A stretch of DNA of 21,189 nucleotides. Origin: a virus. The position numbers and the translations under genes are program-made. The DNA lies in IMG/VR virus record IMGVR_UViG_3300020448_000051, positions 1 to 21,189 of that record; one strand, written 5' to 3'. The notes below the pieces were generated by a model. It worked only from the letters and a program-made list of their open reading frames with translations. It was not told the DNA's origin and ran no database searches. Every line of letters begins with the position of its first letter. Position 1 is the first letter of the stretch. Shown in pieces: positions 1 to 6,361 of this stretch.

Positions 1-1586
1 AAAATCTTCATAAAGTCATAAGTTCCTGCTATATCCAGAGAACTGTCAAATATCTCGTCAAGTATCAGTAAATTAGTGTTGGCACTGTTTTTCATCTTAG
101 CAATGGTTCTCCATGTGAACAGAAGTGCTAGATCTATCCTCATTTTCTCCCCTTCAGAGAAGGATGCGTAAGAAAATTCGTCTCTAAACCTAGATTTTAT
201 AGTCTCTTCAAAATTTTCATCAAGATCAAATGACACATAGAAATCTAACTCGTTAAGATACTTATTAATCAGTTGATTCATGATCGGAAGGTACTTTTTG
301 ATGATCTGGGACTTGATTCCAGTGTCCTTGAGTAGTGATGAACACACATCATAATTCTCTTTGACCTTCTTAGTTTCCTTGAGTGCTATCTCTCCCCCTA
401 GACCCTCTTTTACCAGTGTTTTTAGGTTATTTTGCTCTCTTTTTAGGTTGTCTGTCTGTGGTGTGTCAATCTCATCTTGTATCTTCTTCATAGATTTTTT
501 CTTCCACCTGATCTCCTTGGTGTCGGATGAAATATTGCTCTGAATGTCCCTAATTTCCTTGATTTTACCCTCTTTTAGTGATACTTGCTCCTTGATCTCT
601 TCAAGCTTCTGTTTAAGATCCACTGTGGCACTTGCAATTTGATTGAGTTGGTCGCTAATTCCCTTTTGATGGGTCTTCTTGCTTCGTTCTGTAATAGTTT
701 GGCTACAAGTTGGGCATCTATCGTTTTCTTCATAAAATTTCATCTCCTTATTAAGTGTTTTCTTTTTGTCATTGAACTTAGACTGGTACACCTTCAGTTC
801 ATTTAACTTAGAGGTCACATCACCTATGGAATCTGCCTCATTTTGGAGCAAATCTACAGTTTCTGCTGACTTTATGATGTTATCCTCTAGCACGTCTACC
901 TCACTCTGTAACGTGTGGATATCCGTACTCTTTGCGTCCCTTTGTTTCTTCTGATTTGCCTTAATATCCTCTATAAATCGCTGTTGTAACTCTACTTTCT
1001 CCTTAATTAGGTCAAGGTCATACGTTGCCTGTGTTATGCTGTCACGTAGTCCTTTTGCTCTTCCTTTGAGGATGTCATTCATGGTAGAAAACACCTTAAT
1101 ATCAAGCAAATCCTCTATAACCTCCCTTCTATTGGGTGCTGTGAGTTGCATGAAAGGTACGAAGGTACTGCTACCTAGTATGACTACCTGTGTGAATGAC
1201 TTATAGTTTAACTTTAGTACAGATTGCTCCAACCAGACCTGTTGATCACGTTGATTTGACTCCTGATTGAGTGCTGTACCGTCTCTAAAAATTTCAAATA
1301 TATTTGGCTTCACTCCTCTGTTCACTTGCCAATGAGTTGACCCTATTTTGAACTCAATAGAGACCAACATCTCCTTTTCATTGACAGCGTTGATCAGTTG
1401 TGCTTGTGATATCTTACGAAAAGGTTTCTTGAACAGGACAAAGCAGATAGCATCGAGCATCGTGCTTTTTCCTGCCCCGTTGGAACCGACGATTAGTGTA
1501 GACGGACTACCTTTCAAGTCAACTTCGCTGAAAACGTTACCTGTTGATAGGAAATTCTTCCAACGAATTTTCTCAAATACGATCAT
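1..1586 (-). CDS. gp46: gp46 recombination nuclease ATPase subunit (Rad50/SbcC-like), 3' end beyond window
   Basis: This is the ATPase subunit of the phage Mre11/Rad50-type complex, which resects DNA ends for recombination-dependent replication. Translation from the ATG at 1586 gives 528 codons before the window edge. The Walker A motif GSNGAGKST is at residues 34-42. A long coiled-coil-like region surrounds a zinc-hook CPTC at residues 291-294 (near 705-716). The ABC signature FSEGEKMR lies near 146-163 and the Walker B LLILDE near 55-72. T4 gp46 is 560 aa, so only about 30-40 residues should be missing. The N-terminal stretch after Walker A (FKKPFRKISQAQLIN) closely parallels T4 gp46. It starts 14 bases after the DUF3110-like gene with no clear Shine-Dalgarno, so expression by read-through from gp47 is likely (inference). 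Confidence 0.96.
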   Translation of the reverse strand, partial: MIVFEKIRWKNFLSTGNVFSEVDLKGSPSTLIVGSNGAGKSTMLDAICFVLFKKPFRKISQAQLINAVNEKEMLVSIEFKIGSTHWQVNRGVKPNIFEIFRDGTALNQESNQRDQQVWLEQSVLKLNYKSFTQVVILGSSTFVPFMQLTAPNRREVIEDLLDIKVFSTMNDILKGRAKGLRDSITQATYDLDLIKEKVELQQRFIEDIKANQKKQRDAKSTDIHTLQSEVDVLEDNIIKSAETVDLLQNEADSIGDVTSKLNELKVYQSKFNDKKKTLNKEMKFYEENDRCPTCSQTITERSKKTHQKGISDQLNQIASATVDLKQKLEEIKEQVSLKEGKIKEIRDIQSNISSDTKEIRWKKKSMKKIQDEIDTPQTDNLKREQNNLKTLVKEGLGGEIALKETKKVKENYDVCSSLLKDTGIKSQIIKKYLPIMNQLINKYLNELDFYVSFDLDENFEETIKSRFRDEFSYASFSEGEKMRIDLALLFTWRTIAKMKNSANTNLLILDEIFDSSLDIAGTYDFMKI

Positions 1587-1600
1587 AATAAATAGACAAA

Positions 1601-1855
1601 TTAAAAATCAGGAGGTATCACTATTTGATCTGGTTCGATCACATAATATGGGTGATTATACTGTTTACAAGTACCAATCGCCTCGTCTGCCGACACTTCT
1701 ACCGCATCAAGTTGTGGGTAATCGTTCGCTTCCAATAAGCCAGCATAGCGTATTGCGTCGTCTTTGTCAACAAACAGGTAAAGTGTCTTTTTACCATCCT
1801 TTTCTGTAGAATAGGCACCCATATTTTCTTTTCCTTTGAGTGCCAAGATAAACAT
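1601..1855 (-). CDS. DUF3110-like small protein between gp47 and gp46
   Basis: This is an 84-aa protein of unknown function. Its pattern resembles the cyanobacterial DUF3110 family: a hydrophobic first strand (MFILAL), a second strand followed by an acidic pair and helix (LYLFVDKDDAIRYAGLLEA), and a C-terminal PPDF. The family match is from memory and was not tested by a search. The ATG overlaps the gp47 stop codon as TAATG, and gp46 begins 14 bases after its stop, so it sits inside the gp47-gp46 operon and is probably translated by coupling. No catalytic motif, signal peptide or membrane segment is visible. A role with the gp46/47 nuclease is only suggested by position. The family resemblance supports a cyanobacterial host. 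Confidence 0.8.
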   Translation of the reverse strand: MFILALKGKENMGAYSTEKDGKKTLYLFVDKDDAIRYAGLLEANDYPQLDAVEVSADEAIGTCKQYNHPYYVIEPDQIVIPPDF

Positions 1856-2889
1856 TAGACCAGCTCCAGTGCTTCGATGTACAGAGATTTTAGAATTGTT
1901 TTAATACCCTCCTTATCATGGTATTCCATGCCATTTACATAGTTATCTAATAATGTGAGAGTATCTTCCTTCTCTATATCTATATCATCAGAGAACTCAG
2001 AGTCGTATGCGGAATCCTCTACCACCTTGATGTCATAGACACCATGTACATAGAGTTGAGAGATGAAATATTCAAACTTAGCAGTGTCTTTTTTGTTCTC
2101 TACTATGACTTTGACCATCCTATCCTTATACTGCCTAGCATCAGGTAGTTTCCTCTCATCATAAAAAATCTTGTCAAAGATTTTATAAGGATTTTCTATG
2201 AATTTCTTCTCTTTTGTGGTCGTATTGTACTCATGGAACCCTCTTTCGTCACCCCAGTCGTTCCAGTATATGTGATAGGGATTACCAAGGTAGTGGCAGT
2301 TACCATGGTGTGACTTAGTGTGGTAGTGACCACTGTATACTTGGTCAAATTTAGCAAAAAGGTTCTTATCTATGCCATGTGTCATGGTAAATCCTTTGTG
2401 TGCTTCAAACCCATTGAGTTCTAGATGACCCATCGCTACAGTAGCAGTGGTATCTTCTATCATTTTATAGGTTTTTTCCTGATTTTCAGCATTTATCCAT
2501 GGTATGAACAGTATTTCTAGGTCACCTATCATCACCTGTGTTGGTTCAGAATATATGTGTACGTTGTCATACTCACCAAGGAAATTATCCAGTGTATTTA
2601 CGCTGTTTGTGTCCTTAAAATAGGCAGTATGGTTCCCCACGAGTGAGTGAACCTCGACCCCCATTTTTTGTAGTCGATTGAAGTAATTATTTCTTGCCCA
2701 ATCTACTGACCAGATGTCTACATTCTTACGATTATCAAATGTATCACCTAAATCTAGCAGTATTTTTATATTATTCTCCTCTAGGTATGGAAAGAATACG
2801 TTGTCATAGAAGTCAAGGAAGTAGTCATGAAAATGTCGACTAGATTTCCTAGCACCGAAGTGCTGATCAGTTATAATTGCTATATTCAA
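1855..2889 (-). CDS. gp47: gp47 recombination nuclease subunit (Mre11/SbcD-like)
   Basis: This is the metallophosphoesterase nuclease partner of gp46, acting on DNA ends in recombination and host DNA degradation. The 344 aa compare with 339 in T4. The phosphoesterase motifs occur in order: D8-x-H10 (TDQHFG), GDTFD at residues 48-52, GNH at 85-87, then GHLELNG and SGHYHT, the metal-binding histidine motifs. The C-terminus has the acidic stretch and final ALY-EA helix seen in T4 gp47. The start is TTG, whose last two bases overlap the gp55 stop (TTGA). No ATG lies in frame nearby upstream, and the first residues (NIAIITDQHFG) are the expected first strand, so TTG is the best start. Its stop overlaps the next gene (TAATG). 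Confidence 0.95.
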   Translation of the reverse strand: MNIAIITDQHFGARKSSRHFHDYFLDFYDNVFFPYLEENNIKILLDLGDTFDNRKNVDIWSVDWARNNYFNRLQKMGVEVHSLVGNHTAYFKDTNSVNTLDNFLGEYDNVHIYSEPTQVMIGDLEILFIPWINAENQEKTYKMIEDTTATVAMGHLELNGFEAHKGFTMTHGIDKNLFAKFDQVYSGHYHTKSHHGNCHYLGNPYHIYWNDWGDERGFHEYNTTTKEKKFIENPYKIFDKIFYDERKLPDARQYKDRMVKVIVENKKDTAKFEYFISQLYVHGVYDIKVVEDSAYDSEFSDDIDIEKEDTLTLLDNYVNGMEYHDKEGIKTILKSLYIEALELV

Positions 2890-3347
2890 TTTGATTTTAC
2901 CTGTACGTTTTCTTTTATGCTGTTCATTGCTGAGTGATCATCGTTACCATCACTATGGAATAGCTGATCATACCCTGATTTTGTTATAATTTTGTTCTTT
3001 ATCTCTAATTGTCTCTTCTCTTTAGAAATCCTACGTAAGAAAGCATAGTATATTATCTGTGTAAAATATGCGAAAGGGTTACTTGACTTGCTTGGATCAA
3101 AGTTTCCTATGTACTGTACACAATTTTCTATACCATCACATATCATGTCCTCTCTGAACATATAGTTGACGAAGTTAGGTTTGTATGACAAGTGCGTTGC
3201 TATCTTAAGAAAACATTCTCCTATGTAATTGTTGATGCGGGGTTTGGGTTCTCCATTTTCCTCAGCAACCTTACATTCTGCCTTGAAATCTACAAGGGCA
3301 AGAAGGAATTCTTTGTTATTAACGTAGTGTTCTGACTTCTTTTTCAT
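2886..3347 (-). CDS. gp55: gp55 late-transcription sigma factor
   Basis: This is the divergent sigma factor that directs host RNA polymerase to T4-type late promoters (TATAAATA-like). At 153 aa it is shorter than T4 gp55 (185 aa). The N-terminal YVNNKE matches T4 YVNNKE. The central MICDGIENCVQYIGNFDPSK and PFAYFTQIIYYAFLRRISKEK parallel the T4 sigma region 2 segment that contacts RNA polymerase and the promoter. After about residue 125 the similarity ends. The protein finishes in a polar tail (IKENVQVKSN) without the T4-type hydrophobic clamp-binding motif. The gene has its own sigma70-type promoter at 3370-3398 and is followed by gp47 with a 4-base overlap. No strong Shine-Dalgarno precedes the ATG. 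Confidence 0.93.
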   Translation of the reverse strand: MKKKSEHYVNNKEFLLALVDFKAECKVAEENGEPKPRINNYIGECFLKIATHLSYKPNFVNYMFREDMICDGIENCVQYIGNFDPSKSSNPFAYFTQIIYYAFLRRISKEKRQLEIKNKIITKSGYDQLFHSDGNDDHSAMNSIKENVQVKSN

Positions 3348-3369
3348 ACCAATGAGTTTGGTTACTTAC

Positions 3370-3398
3370 AGTATACTATGTTACGATGTCCACGTCAA
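3370..3398 (-). promoter_or_regulatory. sigma70-type promoter for gp55
   Basis: Reading the minus strand, TTGACG (3398-3393) is followed by a 17-base spacer and TATACT (3375-3370). Each hexamer matches the sigma70 consensus at 5 of 6 positions with ideal spacing. Transcription would start near 3363, about 16 bases before the gp55 ATG. A host-sigma promoter suits a gene needed before late transcription. It lies in the longest untranslated gap of the window (3348-3455). Confidence 0.75.
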
Positions 3399-3405
3399 GC
3401 TTGAC
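3394..3405. repeat. 12-bp perfect palindrome over the -35 region
   Basis: GTCAAGCTTGAC is a perfect 12-bp palindrome. It overlaps the -35 box of the gp55 promoter on the minus strand and a TTGACA on the plus strand. It could be an operator half-site pair, or simply the result of two facing -35 boxes. Confidence 0.6.
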
Positions 3406-3429
3406 AACACGCTCTGAAAGGTGTACACT
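3401..3429 (+). promoter_or_regulatory. candidate plus-strand promoter, antisense to the Sm-like gene and uvsW
   Basis: The plus strand carries a consensus TTGACA (3401-3406), a 17-base spacer and TACACT (3424-3429, 4 of 6 matches). It would fire rightward, antisense to the gene at 3456-3875 and to uvsW. No plus-strand gene or clear terminator follows, so it may be chance or an antisense RNA promoter. Confidence 0.35.
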
Positions 3430-3455
3430 AACTGTGTAGCAGGTTCAAAGGCAAA

Positions 3456-3875
3456 TTAGGACCATTTGTTATTTCTTTTAAAAATAGACTCTAGAATTGC
3501 TCTAGATTCCTCAACACTACCGACCCTGCCTTGATTTTTAGGTGGGGTTTTCGCATAATCAGGGTCTATTTTACTCACAGACATCTCGTAGAATGCTTCT
3601 ACTTCACCATCACACTCTACACAAGTGATGACTCTATCCATAGGGACTATAAAAGATCTTTCCCTAGAGAATTTCATCCAAGGGGAGACCTTGGCACCCA
3701 CTCTATCAGACACTGTAACCTCTTCTACAAGGATAGGTGACTCAAGGACTAGGTAGTGTCCGTTATCATCATCAACAAAAGTAACCCTTGATAGGATTTC
3801 TTCACCTGATATCATTTTCAACGCTCCGATAAACTCTTCGTCTGTAGGCATTTTATTTTGTTTGTAAATTGACAT
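3456..3875 (-). CDS. small protein with Sm/Hfq-like pattern, between uvsW and gp55
   Basis: This protein of about 140 aa has no T4 name that I recognise. A stretch reading ALKMISGEEILSRVTFVDDD, then YLVLESPILV, then FIVPMDRVITCVECDGEVEAFY, has the strand order of an Sm/LSM-like barrel. Many marine T4-like phages encode small proteins of this type. That fold is my inference from pattern. The frame is open from 3974, but that start would overlap uvsW by 122 bases. The ATG at 3875 (23-base overlap with uvsW, weak GAG upstream) or the one at 3851 (just after the uvsW stop, as TAAAATG) is more likely. The C-terminus is polar and basic (IFKRNNKWS). It probably shares a transcript with uvsY and uvsW. 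Confidence 0.8.
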   Translation of the reverse strand: MSIYKQNKMPTDEEFIGALKMISGEEILSRVTFVDDDNGHYLVLESPILVEEVTVSDRVGAKVSPWMKFSRERSFIVPMDRVITCVECDGEVEAFYEMSVSKIDPDYAKTPPKNQGRVGSVEESRAILESIFKRNNKWS

Positions 3876-5322
3876 CAATGAACTCGTAATCAAACGATTC
3901 TTCATTGTATATTTTAACACGTTCAACCAAATGGTTGAGAGTATAGTTGCGACGACCTCCTTTTGAGATGTCATCTGCTATATCATATAGTACAGCTTTT
4001 GTCTTGTTGTCTCCCTTGCGGAGTACCCGTCCGATTGACTGTAAATTCCTTATCCTCGACTTACTTGGCGACGCAAAGACAACGTTATGTAAGTTCCTAA
4101 TATTAATACCAGTACTAAAAGTGCCATAGGATGCCACAATAATAGAATCTTTAGTAGTCTCAGCGATGCGTCGTGCCTTCTCTCTATCTTCAGTCTCTAC
4201 TCCACCGTAGATAAGGAAGGTTTGTCTTGAATCCTCTACATGATTATTTATCAAATCGAATAGTGGCATACCATGTTTCTCAACATAGTTGAATAAGACC
4301 AGTGTATTGCCTTCTAGATCACACACTAGGTTGCGTATGAACCTATTGCGACCCTCGTGGGAGCATATGTACTCCATCTCATCCTGATAGTTGTCAAACT
4401 CTTTCCACTTATGCTTGAGCATGAGGATTTTGATCTCAAACTCTGATAGGTGTCCTTCTTTGATAAGACTCTCAGTCTTGGTAACCTTGTTAACAGCACC
4501 AAATACACCTTCTAAGACCAGTCTATTGGTCTGTAACCCGTCTAACGTACCAGTGAACCCTATTCTATACTTACAGTCATGTAACTTGTTCATGATACCA
4601 GTCAAAGATTTTGCTTTGAACTGGTGTGCTTCGTCACCTATGACCGCCCCGAAGGATTCAAAGTACTTTTTGGGTAACTTATAGATGGATTGCCATGTAG
4701 TTATTATAACATCTTTCTCAGAAAATGGGGTCGCCCCGCCATATACTTTGTGACAATGATGATGTACACCCCAACCATAGTCTTTGAAGTCCTTGTACAT
4801 CTGCTCTACAAGGGACGTAGTAGGCACTACAATGAGTGTCTTTAGATTTTTCTTACCAAAGTACCTACAGAGAGCATATATCATAAGACTCTTACCACTA
4901 GCAGTAGGTGACAGGAGCAATCTTCTCCTGTATCTCATTGCTTCGTAGATTGCTTGGTACTGATAGTCTCTTACTTTGTGAGGTAGTGCAAGTCCCTTAA
5001 CGAATACCCCGACAGCAGTGGGTGTAACAAGGTCATCCACTTCCTCTGGAAGTCCGTAGACATCGTTGTTGACGAATTCGTATGGGTACCCTCGTTCCTG
5101 TAAAAAAGTTGTAACGTAAGGTAGCAAGCCAGCATATATTTCGCCTGTAGCTGGACTGAATAATTTGATTTTTCCATCCCAATACCTCTTTTTGTAGGCA
5201 GACATGAACTTTGCTTGAGGCACCTCGAAGGTGAACTCGTCTGCCAATTCATATTGTACGTGGGGTGGGCAATCTAATGTGAGATATACTTCGTTCTTCT
5301 TCTTGATAAGGACATCAGACAT
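3853..5322 (-). CDS. uvsW: UvsW DNA/RNA-DNA helicase
   Basis: This is a superfamily 2 helicase that branch-migrates recombination intermediates and unwinds R-loops, moving the phage from origin-dependent to recombination-dependent replication. The 489 aa begin with an N-terminal DNA-binding region (residues 1-110, with KKRYWDGKIKLF). Walker A SPTASGKS follows at 138-145, the DEAH box at 230-233 (GDEAHQF) and motif III FTGT at 256-259. The C-terminal helicase lobe carries motif V (YGTFSTGINI) and motif VI (QSIGRVLRKG). The ATG lies inside the end of uvsY (8-base overlap), and AAGGG upstream, within the last uvsY codons, can act as Shine-Dalgarno. The stop is followed or overlapped by the Sm-like gene. 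Confidence 0.96.
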   Translation of the reverse strand: MSDVLIKKKNEVYLTLDCPPHVQYELADEFTFEVPQAKFMSAYKKRYWDGKIKLFSPATGEIYAGLLPYVTTFLQERGYPYEFVNNDVYGLPEEVDDLVTPTAVGVFVKGLALPHKVRDYQYQAIYEAMRYRRRLLLSPTASGKSLMIYALCRYFGKKNLKTLIVVPTTSLVEQMYKDFKDYGWGVHHHCHKVYGGATPFSEKDVIITTWQSIYKLPKKYFESFGAVIGDEAHQFKAKSLTGIMNKLHDCKYRIGFTGTLDGLQTNRLVLEGVFGAVNKVTKTESLIKEGHLSEFEIKILMLKHKWKEFDNYQDEMEYICSHEGRNRFIRNLVCDLEGNTLVLFNYVEKHGMPLFDLINNHVEDSRQTFLIYGGVETEDREKARRIAETTKDSIIVASYGTFSTGINIRNLHNVVFASPSKSRIRNLQSIGRVLRKGDNKTKAVLYDIADDISKGGRRNYTLNHLVERVKIYNEESFDYEFIDVNLQTK

Positions 5323-5728
5323 CGTAACCCTTCAGCATTTTGGCAAACTCAATCGCATTTTTAATCATGAACGATTGATTGTTCACAGCCGTTAGTATAC
5401 TCTTAAGAGCATCAATCATCTGGTTATAATACTTCAGCTTAAACACAGCCTTCTGGTATTTTTCATCCGAATCTATGTAGATAGAGATGTCTGTTTTTAG
5501 AAGTTTAGTAGGAAATGGCTTGGTTGACTTTCCAGTATAAAATTCCCAGAGTTCACGGTAAAGTGACTTTAGTTTTAGTTCATGCTCATCTCTGAGCATA
5601 GTTACTTGATTAAGTAATTGAAGATATTTAGCATGTTTCCTTGGTATAGCAAGAGAATCATGGTCTAATTTTTCATCATCAAGTTTAGAGTCCTCTTTCC
5701 ACATGGACTCAATCATTTCAAGATTCAT
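5315..5728 (-). CDS. uvsY: UvsY recombination mediator
   Basis: UvsY helps load the UvsX recombinase onto ssDNA coated with gp32. The product is 137 aa, the same length as T4 UvsY. The alpha-helical layout matches, as does the C-terminal pattern: a helix ending ...DALKSILTAVNNQSFMIKN followed by FAKMLKG, comparable to T4 ...DAIKSRGFAIKH and MRAFEAGK. A central YxG element (FYTGKS) matches T4 YYSGRG. It overlaps uvsW by 8 bases, and the pairing uvsY-uvsW is conserved in T4-like phages. It starts 25 bases after the gp3-like gene, with an AT-rich -10-like element between them and no clear Shine-Dalgarno. Confidence 0.9.
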   Translation of the reverse strand: MNLEMIESMWKEDSKLDDEKLDHDSLAIPRKHAKYLQLLNQVTMLRDEHELKLKSLYRELWEFYTGKSTKPFPTKLLKTDISIYIDSDEKYQKAVFKLKYYNQMIDALKSILTAVNNQSFMIKNAIEFAKMLKGYDV

Positions 5729-5745
5729 ACTAAATGTCTTGTTGT

Positions 5746-5751
5746 ATTATA
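5746..5751 (-). promoter_or_regulatory. possible -10 element upstream of uvsY
   Basis: The minus strand reads GATATATAATAC between the gp3-like gene and uvsY, giving a perfect TATAAT at 5751-5746, 17 bases before the ATG. No TTGACA-like -35 is seen at 16-18 bases. A middle promoter using a phage activator would fit uvsY, but I see no box I can name. Confidence 0.3.
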
Positions 5752-5753
5752 TA

Positions 5754-6299
5754 TCAGACCTTAGCACCGTCGCTATCTATAAACTCTAATAGTGTGTATT
5801 TGAATGTGACATCAGCAGTCACATAGTCTATATCTGTAGCATCTGCTGTCAACCTAACTCCACTGAGTGATACAGGAAATAGATTCTCGAATACTACAGA
5901 GGTGATGCTGTTGAAATTGCTGTCTAGTACTAATAGTCTAGCATCTGTAGTGATTTTTGTAAAGTTCGTTTGTCTTCCTGGCTCGTTGACACCACGTAGA
6001 TAAGCATGGAACTCCTCCTCTTCTTTAGGATTAGTCATACCCTTCAACCATTTGTATATCTCATAGTAATTGTCCATGTTTTCGTTGATCATGAACGTTA
6101 GATTGAGATCACCAAAGGTCATCTTGTCACCAGGTGTGTCATATGCTTTGACTCTGGTCTCTATGGTTCTATTACCTATACTTATCTCAGGTATATTGAC
6201 TGTTTGACAGAAAAATTCTACCGTAGGTATCCTTTCAATAAGGAATTTAAAACCGACGGGTGATAAAAAGTTTTTACTATCAGGGGAGAATGATGCCAT
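5754..6299 (-). CDS. gp3: gp3-like tail completion / sheath stabiliser protein (tail-tube fold)
   Basis: This 181-aa protein has the sequence style of the tail-tube family: FKFLIERIPTVEFFCQTVNIPEIS at residues 18-41, a central DLNLTFMINENMDNYYEIYKWL, and a C-terminal strand pair (ADVTFKYTLLEF). Its length is close to T4 gp3 (176 aa), which caps the tail tube and shares the gp19 fold. It differs clearly from the gp19 homologue at 11481-12059, so it is a second tube-fold protein. Position after gp23 and before uvsY is, as I recall, where cyanophages carry gp3. A CTAAATA late promoter lies only 5 bases before the ATG, and no Shine-Dalgarno is present. Alternatives are another tube-like protein such as a baseplate initiator. 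Confidence 0.7.
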   Translation of the reverse strand: MASFSPDSKNFLSPVGFKFLIERIPTVEFFCQTVNIPEISIGNRTIETRVKAYDTPGDKMTFGDLNLTFMINENMDNYYEIYKWLKGMTNPKEEEEFHAYLRGVNEPGRQTNFTKITTDARLLVLDSNFNSITSVVFENLFPVSLSGVRLTADATDIDYVTADVTFKYTLLEFIDSDGAKV

Positions 6300-6304
6300 A
6301 GTAT

Positions 6305-6311
6305 TATTTAG
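6305..6311 (-). promoter_or_regulatory. late promoter motif CTAAATA before the gp3-like gene
   Basis: CTAAATA on the minus strand (6311-6305) lies between the gp23 terminator and the gp3-like gene. It is only 5 bases before the ATG, against 21-43 bases at the other late promoters, so the transcript would begin at or beside the start codon. Confidence 0.6.
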
Positions 6312-6314
6312 ACA

Positions 6315-6341
6315 TAAAAAAAGAGACCCGAAGGTCTCTTT
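6315..6341 (-). terminator. intrinsic terminator after gp23
   Basis: A 9-bp perfect stem (AAAGAGACC / GGTCTCTTT on the minus strand, 6341-6320) with a stable UUCG tetraloop is followed by an uninterrupted U run, ending about 20 bases past the gp23 stop. This is a textbook Rho-independent terminator at the end of the head gene block. Confidence 0.93.
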
Positions 6342-6361
6342 GGAAAAAATATGTAACTGAA

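Noticed and set aside
1587-1594. AATAAATA-like sequence on the plus strand near the gp46 start
   Set aside because: It points antisense to all genes and no plus-strand gene follows. Chance in AT-rich DNA.
3421-3465. tRNA-like GGTTCAA followed by a downstream ACCA on the plus strand
   Set aside because: The flanking bases do not form a T-stem, no matching acceptor or anticodon arms exist, so it is not a tRNA or a convincing att site.
4245-4252. GATAAATA inside uvsW and CTAAATA inside uvsY (5625-5631)
   Set aside because: Both are deep in coding sequence with no start codon at a suitable distance. They are taken as chance matches and show that the motif alone is not sufficient.
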